In this document: positions 9,523 through 18,357 of the stretch, piece by piece
Layout: each line of letters starts with the position of its first letter
How positions within the stretch are numbered: position 1 is the stretch's first letter
Position numbers and translations under genes: made by a program
Assembly (NCBI RefSeq): GCF_017569185.1
Contig: NZ_CP071869.1
Location: 3,944,501 to 4,008,500 of the forward strand
Reading direction: 5' to 3'
Source: Polaribacter cellanae
GTDB lineage: Bacteria; Bacteroidota; Bacteroidia; Flavobacteriales; Flavobacteriaceae
Length of the DNA stretch: 64,000 nt
The notes under the pieces: generated by a model
The model's database searches: none
What the model was told of the DNA's origin: nothing
What the model saw: the letters and a program-made list of their open reading frames with translations, nothing else

Positions 9523-10791
9523 TTAACTACTCTCAAATAAATTCAATTGCGGACTCAACAATTTATCGTATTTACTGGTAGAGTTTTTTAAAATAGTTGC
9601 TTTTAGTTTTTCTGCGGATAAATCTCTTCTTTCAAATAACTTACTATCGCAAACCAAAAAATATTGTGCTCTGTTAAATGCGATGCCTATTTTCTTTAAA
9701 TGATCCCAATTGAGTTTTCTGTATTTTCTTGCCATTAAAATTTTACTTACAGATTTCATGCCAACACCAGGAATTCTTGCCAACATTCTTTTATCTGCTT
9801 TGTTTACATCTACAGGGAATTCATGCAAGTTTCTTAATGCCCAACTTAATTTTGGGTCGATATCTAAATCTAAGTTTTGGTGATTTAGATTTACAATTTC
9901 ATTGGTTTGAAAACCATAAAAGCGCGTTAACCAATCTGATTGATACAATCTGTTCTCACGCAACATAGGTACTTCACTACCAATTTTTGGCAAACGACTG
10001 TCGTAACTTATGGGAACGTACCCCGAAAAATAGACGCGTTTTAAATTATAGGTTTTATAAAAATGTTCGGATGTTTTTAAAATTTGAAAATCGTTTTCGC
10101 CACTTGCACCTACAATCATTTGTGTGCTTTGCCCAGCTGGAGCATATTTTGGCGTACTTTTTATAATTTTCTTTTCCGATTTATATTGAATTATTTCATT
10201 TTTAACCTTGTCCATAGGTTTTATAAAATCGTCGAAATTCTTGTCTGGTGCTAATAATTTTAATCCACTTTTTGTGGGAATTTCTATGTTTACACTCAAC
10301 CTGTCTGCATACAAACCAGCTTCTCTCATTAATTCGTCTGACGCTCCAGGAATAGACTTTAAGTGAATATATCCATTAAAATTTTCTTCTAAACGTAATT
10401 TTTTAGCAACAGCTACTAAGCGTTCCATGGTATAATCTGCACTTTTAAAAATACCAGAGCTTAAAAATAAGCCTTCAATATAATTTCTTCGGTAAAAATT
10501 TATGGTTAAATCTACCACTTCTTGTACTTTAAAAGCAGCTCTTTTTACGTCGTTACTTTTTCTGGTTACACAATAAGCACAATCGAAAATACAATGGTTC
10601 GTCAACAATATTTTTAGTAATGAAACACACCTGCCATCTTCTGTATATGAATGGCAAATTCCCATTCCTGTGGAATCTCCCAAACCTTTATTGGTATTTG
10701 CGCGATTACTTCCACTTGAGGAACAAGAGACATCGTACTTGGCAGCGTCTGCCAATATTTTTAGCTTTTCTAAAGTTCTGTCGAAAGACAT
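9523..10791 (-). CDS. TIGR03916-family radical-SAM protein (putative DNA modification/repair)
   Basis: A 422-residue radical-SAM enzyme. The [4Fe-4S]/SAM-binding CxxxCxxC is C67, C71 and C74 (NHCIFDCAYC), preceded by further cysteines C23, C46 and C55. The C-terminal part carries a helix-hairpin-helix-like stretch (LARIPGVGMKSVSKILMARK), a fold commonly used for DNA binding. This architecture is that of TIGR03916, the partner of TIGR03915. The pair is conserved in many bacteria, but its reaction has not been established to my knowledge. The gene is intact and starts at a plain ATG. A repeat-containing 265-bp gap separates it from the GH3 gene upstream. Confidence 0.9.
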   Translation of the reverse strand: MSFDRTLEKLKILADAAKYDVSCSSSGSNRANTNKGLGDSTGMGICHSYTEDGRCVSLLKILLTNHCIFDCAYCVTRKSNDVKRAAFKVQEVVDLTINFYRRNYIEGLFLSSGIFKSADYTMERLVAVAKKLRLEENFNGYIHLKSIPGASDELMREAGLYADRLSVNIEIPTKSGLKLLAPDKNFDDFIKPMDKVKNEIIQYKSEKKIIKSTPKYAPAGQSTQMIVGASGENDFQILKTSEHFYKTYNLKRVYFSGYVPISYDSRLPKIGSEVPMLRENRLYQSDWLTRFYGFQTNEIVNLNHQNLDLDIDPKLSWALRNLHEFPVDVNKADKRMLARIPGVGMKSVSKILMARKYRKLNWDHLKKIGIAFNRAQYFLVCDSKLFERRDLSAEKLKATILKNSTSKYDKLLSPQLNLFESS

Positions 10792-10950
10792 AAAGTGTTG
10801 TTGTATCGTGTTTTTTTTGATGGTGTTTTTCTCGAAGAAAAAGTAGTGTAAGTTACGAAATTATTACAGTATTTCTTGATTGAAAAATAACATTTAACAC
10901 TTCCGAAAAACAATATTTTTTAATTTTAAAAATTGTTGTTTTATGGTTCT

Positions 10951-11034
10951 GAGTGAGCGCGTTAGGGATTGAAATGACATCCTTTTTGGCTTTTTTGGCA
11001 AAAAGATATAATGGAAAGCCCGTTAAAACGCCCA
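10951..11034. repeat. Flavobacterial-type intergenic repeat element (single copy)
   Basis: This non-coding stretch starts GAGCGCGTTAGGGATTG and ends AAAGCCCGTTAAAACGCCC. Between them is a small hairpin (CTTTTTG...CAAAAAG) centred near 10992. From memory, very similar elements recur between genes in Flavobacteriaceae, which is a recollection and not a search result. An open frame through it is most likely accidental. Confidence 0.45.
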
Positions 11035-11056
11035 AATAAAAATATTTAAAATGAAA

Positions 11057-12577
11057 TTAATTATTCACAAATTTTTCCCACTCTGCAAATTTATCTTCTT
11101 TCATAACACGTTCCATTTTTACTTGCCCACCTTTTTTCTTGTTTTTATCGCTCCAATCGTGGAATTTTTCAGTAGAAATCAGCTGGACTTTTACGCCTTT
11201 TAAAGCCTTGCTTCTGGCAACTTTGTAATTTTTATTAGCATCTTTTAGAAAATTATCTAAGGCTGTTGCAACTTCTTCTTTGTTTTTCTTTACATCGGTT
11301 CCTAAATACCAAGAATGATAAAATTCGCCATCTTCGAAACGTTTTGCGCAAATGGTATATTCTGGAATTAACGTATCGAATTTTTCTTCTAAACTTTTTA
11401 TGGCATCGTCCATTTTATTGACAGATAACTGCGAACCAACCGTGTTTAAAAAGAATTTTGTACGACCTGTAATTTTAATTTCGGCTTTTTCTACATCTGT
11501 AAATTCGATAGTATCGCCAATTAAATAACGCCAAGCACCAGAAACTGTACTAATAATTAAAATATAATCTTTCTTTTTTTCGACTTCTTTTAAAGTAAAT
11601 GTAGGCGCATCTTGGTGAAGAGACCCGTCTGCATTTATATAATTTGGATTCATAGGAACGAATTCGAAATAAATTCCGTTTTCGGTATTCAATTGCATGG
11701 CATCTGTTTCAGGTCTTACTTGTGTGGCTATGTAGCCTTCAGACGCTAAATAGGTATCTATAACCGTAATTGGTTTTCCTAAAAGTGCGTTAAAACTTTT
11801 TTCGTAAGGTCCAAAAGCAACACCTCCAGAAGTATACACTTGTAAGTTAGGCCAAATTTCGTGAATGTTCTCCAAATTATGATGCTCAATTACTTTCTGC
11901 AACATTAATTCTATCCAAGCAGGAATTCCACTTAACGCGCCAATATCCCAAGTTTTCGCGTTTTCGGCAATATGCTGTACACGCTCGTCCCAATCTTCTA
12001 TTTTGGCAATTTCTTCTCCTGGTTTGTAATATCCTTTAAACCAAAATGGAATGTTACTGGCACTAATTCCACTGATTTCTCCTTCTAAATGGTCGTCTTT
12101 TTCTTGTAAATCTGTAGAACTTCCCAGCATCATAATATCTTTTTCGAAAAAATCTGCAGGTAAATCGAAATTACTTAAAGCTGTAACTTGTTTAATTCCA
12201 GCACTTTTTATGGCATCAATCATTTCGTTTGTTACAGGAATTCTTTTACTGCTTTTCCCAGTAGTTCCAGAACTCAATGCAAAATAAGACGGGTTTCCTG
12301 GCCAAGTAACATTTTCCTCTCCTTTGTGTAATTTATGCCACCATTCTTTATCGATACTATTATAATCGAAATATGGAATTGTATCTGAAAATGCTTTTGT
12401 AATATCTTCTGAGTTTAAGATATCATCAAAATTATATTTTTCTCCAAATTGTGTATCTTTCGCTTTTTCAAGTAAATTTTTAAGTACTTTTTCTTGATTT
12501 TCCACATGGTTTACTTCAGTTGTAAACACGCCTTTTAAATCGATTAAGCCTTTTATAAGATTTCCTAATATTGCCAT
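11057..12577 (-). CDS. GH3-family (auxin-responsive promoter family) acyl-adenylating protein
   Basis: A 506-residue protein of the GH3 family, which in plants adenylates carboxylic-acid hormones and joins them to amino acids. The adenylate-forming loop is FALSSGTTGKSSKRIPV at about residues 97-113. Further family signatures are VYTSGGVAFGPYEKSF, YLASEGYIATQ and WRYLIGDTIEFT. The length is typical for bacterial members. The bacterial substrate is unknown. It stands alone, divergent from the small protein gene at 12760, and is followed by repeat-containing non-coding DNA. There is no signal peptide, so it should be cytosolic. Confidence 0.9.
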   Translation of the reverse strand: MAILGNLIKGLIDLKGVFTTEVNHVENQEKVLKNLLEKAKDTQFGEKYNFDDILNSEDITKAFSDTIPYFDYNSIDKEWWHKLHKGEENVTWPGNPSYFALSSGTTGKSSKRIPVTNEMIDAIKSAGIKQVTALSNFDLPADFFEKDIMMLGSSTDLQEKDDHLEGEISGISASNIPFWFKGYYKPGEEIAKIEDWDERVQHIAENAKTWDIGALSGIPAWIELMLQKVIEHHNLENIHEIWPNLQVYTSGGVAFGPYEKSFNALLGKPITVIDTYLASEGYIATQVRPETDAMQLNTENGIYFEFVPMNPNYINADGSLHQDAPTFTLKEVEKKKDYILIISTVSGAWRYLIGDTIEFTDVEKAEIKITGRTKFFLNTVGSQLSVNKMDDAIKSLEEKFDTLIPEYTICAKRFEDGEFYHSWYLGTDVKKNKEEVATALDNFLKDANKNYKVARSKALKGVKVQLISTEKFHDWSDKNKKKGGQVKMERVMKEDKFAEWEKFVNN

Positions 12578-12659
12578 TGGTTGTAATTTTTTTTACAAAG
12601 ATGAAGAATAAAATAAAACAATGTGAACTCATTAGAATTAAAAATTACTTCGAATCGTT

Positions 12660-12679
12660 ATTTAAGGGCTTCCTTAAAT
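12660..12679. other. Palindromic site between divergent genes
   Basis: ATTTAAGG-GCTT-CCTTAAAT forms an 8-bp inverted repeat with a four-base centre. It lies in the 182-bp region between the divergent GH3 and small-protein genes. It could be an operator or a weak hairpin; nothing else supports either. Confidence 0.3.
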
Positions 12680-12759
12680 GAGTCAATTTTAAGATGGATT
12701 GCAATAAAAGAACTCTCTACTTTTTTGTTATTTTGATAAAAATAAAAACCAATATTATT

Positions 12760-13086
12760 ATGGAAAATGCTAAAAACGAATTAGAATTAATTAAAAAATA
12801 CGAAGAAAAAGGATATACAGAAAGTTACAGAGTTGCAGAGAATAAACTGATTGCCAACAACGCAAAGACAAAATATACACCAAAAGATGTAAAAATTGTT
12901 GCAGAACACAGATTCGAGGGCATGAGCAATCCTGATGATATGCCTATCTTATATGTAATAGAAACCAAAGACACTAAAGGAACTTTAGTTGCTTCTTACG
13001 GAGCCACTGCAGATTTAGAAACCGCAGAATTTTTTAAAGAAATTCCTGATGAGAACATTTCTACAGATGAGAATATTTTTATGTAA
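12760..13086 (+). CDS. Small conserved protein, often labelled 'phosphoribosylpyrophosphate synthetase'-like
   Basis: 108 residues starting at MENAKNELELIKKYEEKGY. An upstream in-frame ATG at 12694 would add 22 hydrophobic residues without a credible signal, so 12760 is preferred. It matches a small Bacteroidota family by the block HRFEGMSNPDDMPILYVIE followed by KGTLVASYGATAD. Databases sometimes give this family a misleading PRPP-synthetase name, but it is far too short for that enzyme. It is soluble and acidic, and its function is unknown. It stands alone and points away from the GH3 gene. Confidence 0.75.
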   Translation: MENAKNELELIKKYEEKGYTESYRVAENKLIANNAKTKYTPKDVKIVAEHRFEGMSNPDDMPILYVIETKDTKGTLVASYGATADLETAEFFKEIPDENISTDENIFM

Positions 13087-13190
13087 CGATGTTTTTTTGA
13101 AGTGGTTTCGCTAATTCTAATGATAAGACGAGTTTTAATTCATTTTATAATGAAGTTAGTGAGGTTATTTTTTTAAGTTTAGAAACCAAC

Positions 13191-15254
13191 CTACTCAACA
13201 AAACTATCAATCAAAATAGTAATTAAATCTATAGCGGCTTGTGCGATTTTTGTTCCAGGACCAAAAACACCCACAGCACCAGCATCAAATAAAAACTGAT
13301 AATCTTGTGCAGGAATTACGCCACCCACAATTACCATAATATCTTCGCGTTCGTATTTTTTAAGTTCTGCAATAACTTGTGGCACTAAAGTTTTATGGCC
13401 GGCAGCCAAAGAAGAAATCCCTAAAATATGTACATCGTTTTCTACAGCTTGCTTTGTAGCTTCTTGTGGAGTTTGAAAAAGTGGACCAATATCTACATCG
13501 AAACCTAAATCTGCATAACCAGTTGCAACTACTTTTGCACCTCTGTCATGGCCATCTTGCCCTAATTTGGCAATCATAATTCTTGGACGTCTTCCTTCTA
13601 ATTTGGCAAATTTATCGGCTAAATCTTTTGCTTTTTTAAAGAGTTTGTCTTCTTTTATTTCTTTACTATACACACCAGATATGGTTTTGTGAACTGCTTT
13701 GTGCCTGCCAAAAACTGCTTCTAAAGCATCAGAAATTTCACCTAAAGTTGCTCTGTTTCTTGCAGCATTTACAGCCAAACCTAATAAATTTTTATCTTTA
13801 TTTTTTGCAGCTTCCGTTAAAGCTACTAAAGATTTTTTAACTTCGGTAGTATTTCTTTCGGATTTTAATTTTTCTAAACGTTCTATTTGAGAATTTCGAA
13901 CGGCTTCATTATCAACTTCTAAAATATGTAAAGGATCTTCTTTTTCTAATTGATATTTATTTACGCCAACAATTACATCTTGTGCACTATCTATTTTTGC
14001 TTGTTTTTTTGCAGCTGCTTCCTCGATTCTCATTTTCGGAATTCCCTTTTCGATGGCTTTTGTCATGCCACCCAATTCTGCAACTTCTTCCATTAATTCC
14101 CAAGCTTTATTGGCTATTTTCTCTGTTAATTCTTCTACATAATAACTTCCAGCCCAAGGATCTACTGTTTTTGTAATATGTGTTTCTTGCTGTAAATATA
14201 TTTGTGTATTTCTTGCGATTCTTGCAGAGAAATCTGTGGGCAATGCAATGGCTTCGTCCAATGCATTTGTGTGTAAACTTTGTGTGCCACCAAAGGCAGC
14301 AGCCATGGCTTCAATGGTGGTTCTAGCAACATTGTTAAACGGATCTTGTTCTGTTAAACTCCAGCCACTTGTTTGGCAATGGGTTCTTAGAGCTAAAGAT
14401 TTTGGGTTTTTGGGGTTGAATTCTTTCACAATTTTAGCCCACAACATTCTAGCAGCTCTTAATTTTGCGATTTCTGTAAAATGATCCATACCAATTGCCC
14501 AGAAAAATGATAATCTTGGGGCAAAAGAATCGATATCCATTCCTGCTTCAATTCCTTTTTTAATGTATTCTAATCCGTCTGCAAGTGTATATGCCAATTC
14601 AATTTCTGCAGTGGCACCAGCTTCTTGCATGTGATACCCAGAAATAGAAATCGAATTAAATTTCGGCATTTTTTTGCTGGTATATTCGAAAATATCTGCA
14701 ATAATTCTCATGGATGGAGCAGGAGGATAGATGTACGTATTACGCACCATAAATTCTTTTAAAATATCGTTTTGTATGGTACCTGATAATAATTCTGGCG
14801 AAACTCCTTGTTCTTCTGCAGCAACAATATAAAAAGCTAAAATGGGTAAAACAGCGCCATTCATAGTCATAGAAACAGACATTTTATCTAACGGAATTTG
14901 GTCGAATAATACCTTCATGTCTTCCACAGAATCTATGGCGACTCCAGCTTTACCAACATCTCCTTGTACGCGTTCGTGGTTAGAATCGTAACCTCTGTGA
15001 GTTGCCAAATCAAAAGCAACAGAGAGCCCTTTTTGTCCTGCATCTAAATTTCTTCGGTAAAAAGCATTGCTTTCTTCTGCTGTTGAAAAACCTGCATATT
15101 GTCTTATTGTCCAAGGTCTTCTCACATACATTGTTGAATAAGGTCCACGCAAATTCGGGGCAATTCCTGCCACAAAATCTTCGTGATTAAAAGATTTTGA
15201 AGGTTTAGAAGTTCCTTTTTTAAGGGTAATATTTTGTACTGATTTTCTTCTCAT
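13191..15254 (-). CDS. mutB: Methylmalonyl-CoA mutase, large (catalytic) subunit
   Basis: A 687-residue adenosylcobalamin enzyme interconverting methylmalonyl-CoA and succinyl-CoA in propionate metabolism. The N-terminal part is the CoA-binding TIM barrel ([36 protein letters not shown]). The C-terminal ~130 residues are the B12-binding domain with DGHDRGAK (His 569 as the lower cobalt ligand), the [10 protein letters not shown] loop and GGVIPAQDY. The length is a little below the usual ~710. It is the last gene of the set mutA - small membrane protein - mutB, and its ATG overlaps the preceding stop. No metal-chaperone (meaB) gene is in view. Confidence 0.96.
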   Translation of the reverse strand: MRRKSVQNITLKKGTSKPSKSFNHEDFVAGIAPNLRGPYSTMYVRRPWTIRQYAGFSTAEESNAFYRRNLDAGQKGLSVAFDLATHRGYDSNHERVQGDVGKAGVAIDSVEDMKVLFDQIPLDKMSVSMTMNGAVLPILAFYIVAAEEQGVSPELLSGTIQNDILKEFMVRNTYIYPPAPSMRIIADIFEYTSKKMPKFNSISISGYHMQEAGATAEIELAYTLADGLEYIKKGIEAGMDIDSFAPRLSFFWAIGMDHFTEIAKLRAARMLWAKIVKEFNPKNPKSLALRTHCQTSGWSLTEQDPFNNVARTTIEAMAAAFGGTQSLHTNALDEAIALPTDFSARIARNTQIYLQQETHITKTVDPWAGSYYVEELTEKIANKAWELMEEVAELGGMTKAIEKGIPKMRIEEAAAKKQAKIDSAQDVIVGVNKYQLEKEDPLHILEVDNEAVRNSQIERLEKLKSERNTTEVKKSLVALTEAAKNKDKNLLGLAVNAARNRATLGEISDALEAVFGRHKAVHKTISGVYSKEIKEDKLFKKAKDLADKFAKLEGRRPRIMIAKLGQDGHDRGAKVVATGYADLGFDVDIGPLFQTPQEATKQAVENDVHILGISSLAAGHKTLVPQVIAELKKYEREDIMVIVGGVIPAQDYQFLFDAGAVGVFGPGTKIAQAAIDLITILIDSFVE

Positions 15255-15574
15255 TTTTCAAGCTTCATTAAGCTGTATAATTTTACACCAATTGCTTTAG
15301 ATAATTTTTCTTTTGCCCTGATTTTTCGCTGGCAATAATAATAGAATAAAATTCCGATTATTATTGTAAGTAATATTCCTGCTAAGATAAAATTTATAGC
15401 TCCTTTAAAATGGATATACATTTTATCTTCCAGAAAAAATACGATTAAAAACATTGCAAAAACAAACCCCGTTAAATAGATGGGCATTGTTTTTTTTATC
15501 TTTTTAATTTCTTTTTTTAGTTGTACTTGTTTTTTTTGTTGTAATAAAATTTCTTCTTTTTCTTTCATTTTCAT
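15251..15574 (-). CDS. Small two-TM membrane protein between mutA and mutB, function unknown
   Basis: 107 residues with a highly charged Lys/Glu/Gln-rich N-terminus (about 28 residues), then two hydrophobic segments near 30-50 and 57-80, and a short basic tail. I recognise no family. Its stop overlaps the mutB start by four bases and it begins 16 bp after mutA, so all three are probably one transcript. Mutase operons do not normally include such a protein. It may be a lineage-specific addition rather than part of the enzyme. Confidence 0.7.
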   Translation of the reverse strand: MKMKEKEEILLQQKKQVQLKKEIKKIKKTMPIYLTGFVFAMFLIVFFLEDKMYIHFKGAINFILAGILLTIIIGILFYYYCQRKIRAKEKLSKAIGVKLYSLMKLEK

Positions 15575-15590
15575 TAATAATTAATGAGAA

Positions 15591-16946
15591 CTACTTTTCG
15601 TTTTTCAATCTTTGTTTTTCATGATTTTCCGAAATTCGTTTTCTAATTAATGGAGGAATTAGTGTTTTAATATTTCTTTGTTTTACAAAAGAATCTATTT
15701 CTATATTTCCTTTCATAATATCTTGTTTGTTTGCTTGTAAATTTGTGCCTAATAGAACAAGTTCGTTTTTGGCAAACTGTGTTTCTTCTTTTAAAGCGCT
15801 TTGTTTTATCTTTTTTTGAATATTCCCTTCTTTTAACTGTTTTAGAAAACCACCACCTTTTTCTATTTGTTTAAAAATAACAAGTGCTTTTTCTGCCATT
15901 TGCAGGGTTAAAGATTCTATGTAATAAGCTCCATCTGCAAAGTTTTGGGCATTTTTAAATCCGCTTTCTTCTTGTAAAATTAATAATTGATTTCTACCAA
16001 TTCTTTCTCCAAATTCATTTTTCTTTGCATAAATTGCATCATAAGAAATGTTGGAAATCGTATTTGCGCCACCTAAAATTGCACTCATACATTCGGATGT
16101 TGTTCGCAACATATTTACATTATAATCGTACAATGTTTTGTTGCGTAAAGAAGGTTGCACAAATAAGTGTATTTCCTTTTTTTCTTTAACATTATATTCA
16201 TTTAAAAGCGCAGACCAAAGCAAACGAAATGCTCTTAATTTAGCAATTTCATGAAAATAATTTCCACCTACAGAAAACTGAAAATGAATTTTGGAAGCAA
16301 TCGAAGCTCCAAAATGGTTTAAATATTCGTTCGCATGTGCTAAAGTATAAGCCAATTGTTGGATGTTGTTTGCACCCGAATTTTGATATAAATCTCCAGA
16401 AACAGAAATTGAATTTTCTGTAGATGTTATAATATTTTTTGACTTTTTGTAATCTTCTTTTAAGTTAACAAACCAATTACCACTTTCTGCAAAATGTCCA
16501 AGAATATCTAATTGAAAATAACAAGTTTTACTATTTACAAATTCGGATATTTCTTTAATGAAAAAATCATTTAAAAAACTAAATTTAAAATAAACTACAA
16601 TTTCTTTAAGTTGAATGTCTTTCAATAATACTTTAAAATTGAATTTATAATTTGCCACAAATTGAAGCGCAGTTGCTCCTCTTTTTAAAGCATCTAATGC
16701 AAAGGTATTTGCAGTTTTTTCGTCTTCAATAAAGATTGTTTGGCAAGTTTTAAAGCCGGTTTTTGGTAAGTTAATTGCTGTGTTGTTTCTATCTTCTTTT
16801 GTATAGAAAGGTTTTACAGTAAGACCATCATTAGTTTTCCACAATAATGTTTCGTTATAATCTGCACCTTTTAAGTCTACCTGAATTTTTTGTTTCCAAG
16901 CAACTGGCGAAGTTCCGTTAAAATCATCAAATAGAAATGTGTTCAT
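15591..16946 (-). CDS. mutA: Methylmalonyl-CoA mutase, small subunit
   Basis: A 451-residue protein homologous to the barrel domain of the large subunit (WKQKIQVDLKGADYNETLLW, LNHFGASIASKIHFQFSVG, LRTTSECMSAILGGANTI) but lacking a B12-binding domain: there is no DGHDRG motif and the protein stops early. This is the normal form of the non-catalytic small subunit. It overlaps the DivIC/FtsB-like gene upstream by one base (16946) and is followed by the small membrane protein and mutB genes. Confidence 0.93.
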   Translation of the reverse strand: MNTFLFDDFNGTSPVAWKQKIQVDLKGADYNETLLWKTNDGLTVKPFYTKEDRNNTAINLPKTGFKTCQTIFIEDEKTANTFALDALKRGATALQFVANYKFNFKVLLKDIQLKEIVVYFKFSFLNDFFIKEISEFVNSKTCYFQLDILGHFAESGNWFVNLKEDYKKSKNIITSTENSISVSGDLYQNSGANNIQQLAYTLAHANEYLNHFGASIASKIHFQFSVGGNYFHEIAKLRAFRLLWSALLNEYNVKEKKEIHLFVQPSLRNKTLYDYNVNMLRTTSECMSAILGGANTISNISYDAIYAKKNEFGERIGRNQLLILQEESGFKNAQNFADGAYYIESLTLQMAEKALVIFKQIEKGGGFLKQLKEGNIQKKIKQSALKEETQFAKNELVLLGTNLQANKQDIMKGNIEIDSFVKQRNIKTLIPPLIRKRISENHEKQRLKNEK

Positions 16947-17263
16947 TATTTTTTTATGGTATCGAATTCAATAATATAAATATCTTCATTTTCTTTTTTC
17001 ATTAGGTATTTTTCTCTTGCAAAACGCTCTAATTGTAAAGAATCTTCTAGTTTTTTTATGGTGGCTTTGTCTTCCTTTATTTTTGTTTTATAAAATGAGA
17101 TGGTGTTTTCTAAATCTTCTATTTCGTTATTAAATTTACGATGTACTAAATAAGAATTGTCATCAAAAAAAAGCATCCATATTATAAACGGAATTAAAAT
17201 TAAAACAAAAATATTTGTTAGAATTTTTACGGCTTTATTTTCTTTTAAATTCTTTAAAATCAT
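16946..17263 (-). CDS. Septum formation initiator family protein (FtsB/DivIC-like)
   Basis: 105 residues with one membrane segment (IFVLILIPFIIWMLFF, about residues 17-32). A predicted periplasmic coiled coil follows (EIEDLENTISFYKTKIKEDK...), then a short segment (RFAREKYLMKKENEDIYII) typical of FtsB/DivIC. Such proteins act with FtsL and FtsQ in the divisome at the cytoplasmic membrane. It lies four bases after udk and overlaps mutA by one base, so it is part of the same transcript, a common Bacteroidota order. Confidence 0.85.
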   Translation of the reverse strand: MILKNLKENKAVKILTNIFVLILIPFIIWMLFFDDNSYLVHRKFNNEIEDLENTISFYKTKIKEDKATIKKLEDSLQLERFAREKYLMKKENEDIYIIEFDTIKK

Positions 17264-17267
17264 CTTG

Positions 17268-17873
17268 TTATAATCGTTCGTTAATTACTGTTCTAACGAT
17301 ATCTATGGCAACAGTGTTGTATTTGTCGTAAGGTATTATAAGGTCTGCAAAGTTTTTTGTAGGTTCTATAAATTGCTGATGCATAGGTTTTAAAGTTGTT
17401 TGGTAACGATTTAAAACTTCATCTAAATCTCTACCTCTTTCAGAAATATCTCTTTTTAATCTTCTTATTAAACGCTCGTCTGTTTCTGCATGAACGAAAA
17501 TTTTAATATCAAATAAATCTCGTAATTCTTTATTATTTAAAATAAGAATTCCTTCAACAATTACCACTTTTCTTGGGTGTGTTTTTACAACATCTTTGGT
17601 TCTATTATGCGTTACAAAAGAATATACTGGTTGGTTTATTGTTTTACCAAGTTTTAACGCTTTTAAATGTTTAATAATTAAATCGAAGTCAATGGCTCTT
17701 GGATGGTCGAAATTAATTTTCGCACGTTCTTCGTACACCATATTATCAGTGGCATTATAATAAGAATCTTGTGAAATTACACAAACTTCGTCTGTAGGTA
17801 ATTGTTTAATAATTTGATTTACAACAGTTGTTTTTCCACTTCCTGTTCCACCAGCAATTCCAATAATTAGCAT
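17268..17873 (-). CDS. udk: Uridine kinase
   Basis: A 201-residue P-loop kinase that phosphorylates uridine and cytidine with ATP or GTP in pyrimidine salvage. The Walker A motif GIAGGTGSGKTT is at residues 5-16. Other family marks are SQDSYYNATD, NFDHPRAIDFD, PVYSFVTHNR and VIVEGILILNN, then the lid-like RRLKRDISERGRDLDEVL. The length is typical. It is the first gene of the udk-divIC-mutA-hyp-mutB set. Upstream lies a 484-bp region holding a gpsA-like remnant and a terminator. Confidence 0.96.
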   Translation of the reverse strand: MLIIGIAGGTGSGKTTVVNQIIKQLPTDEVCVISQDSYYNATDNMVYEERAKINFDHPRAIDFDLIIKHLKALKLGKTINQPVYSFVTHNRTKDVVKTHPRKVVIVEGILILNNKELRDLFDIKIFVHAETDERLIRRLKRDISERGRDLDEVLNRYQTTLKPMHQQFIEPTKNFADLIIPYDKYNTVAIDIVRTVINERL

Positions 17874-17943
17874 AAAAAATTACAATTTTAATAAAAACTC
17901 AACTTTAAAAAGTAAAGATATTACAAATATCTAAATTTTGTGG

Positions 17944-18172
17944 TTATCCTAATTCTTTTTCGGAACCAACTTTGTGAGTTATGGGTTCTTTAAAAGCATC
18001 GAAAGCGGTATTCTCTTCGTATAAAGCTTTGTAAACATCTCTTGTAATTGGCGTATTTACATTATAATCGTTGGCAAGTTGCATTACTACTTTTGTGTTT
18101 TTTAACACCTTTTGCAACTTCATTTATGTTGTTAATAATATCTTCTAATTCTTCTTTTTCTAAGTTTGTAAC
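17944..18172 (-). pseudogene. Frameshifted C-terminal remnant resembling glycerol-3-phosphate dehydrogenase (gpsA)
   Basis: On the minus strand one frame reads from 18172 (VTNLEKEELEDIINNINEVAKGVK). After a shift in a six-base homopolymer at 18098-18103, another frame reads NTKVVMQLANDYNVNTPITR and then DVYKALYEENTAFDAFK, ending at a stop at 17944. The pattern (E-GV-TK, LA--YNV--PI---VY--LYE) is that of the C-terminal helix bundle of GpsA-type NAD(P)-dependent glycerol-3-phosphate dehydrogenases. An in-frame stop at 18173-18175 and the lack of any Rossmann-fold sequence upstream show it is only a fragment. It lies between udk and the glycerophosphodiesterase locus. The family call is by motif memory, not a search. 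Confidence 0.65.
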
Positions 18173-18285
18173 CTAATAATTACGAAACATTTCTTATTTT
18201 ATAATACGTATTTTATCAAAAAAAAAAACTAAAAAAACATTGTAAATTAATTATTTAAATGGCTTTTATTTTTTTAGCACAATAA

Positions 18286-18320
18286 AAAAGGCATCATATT
18301 AAATTAATACGATGCCTTTT
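18286..18320 (-). terminator. Intrinsic terminator downstream of the glycerophosphodiesterase operon
   Basis: The arms AAAAGGCATC (18286-18295) and GATGCCTTTT (18311-18320), plus partial pairing of the ATATTA/TAATAC inner bases, form a hairpin. Read on the minus strand it ends in a T-run. It lies about 40 bp beyond the stop of the last gene of SusCD locus A. Confidence 0.8.
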
Positions 18321-18357
18321 AAGACGAGTTTAAATAATTGCTAAAATTTTTAAACGT

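Noticed and set aside
10853..11035. 60-codon minus-strand frame over the intergenic repeat
   Set aside because: It coincides with a repeat element containing a hairpin; the peptide has no family features.
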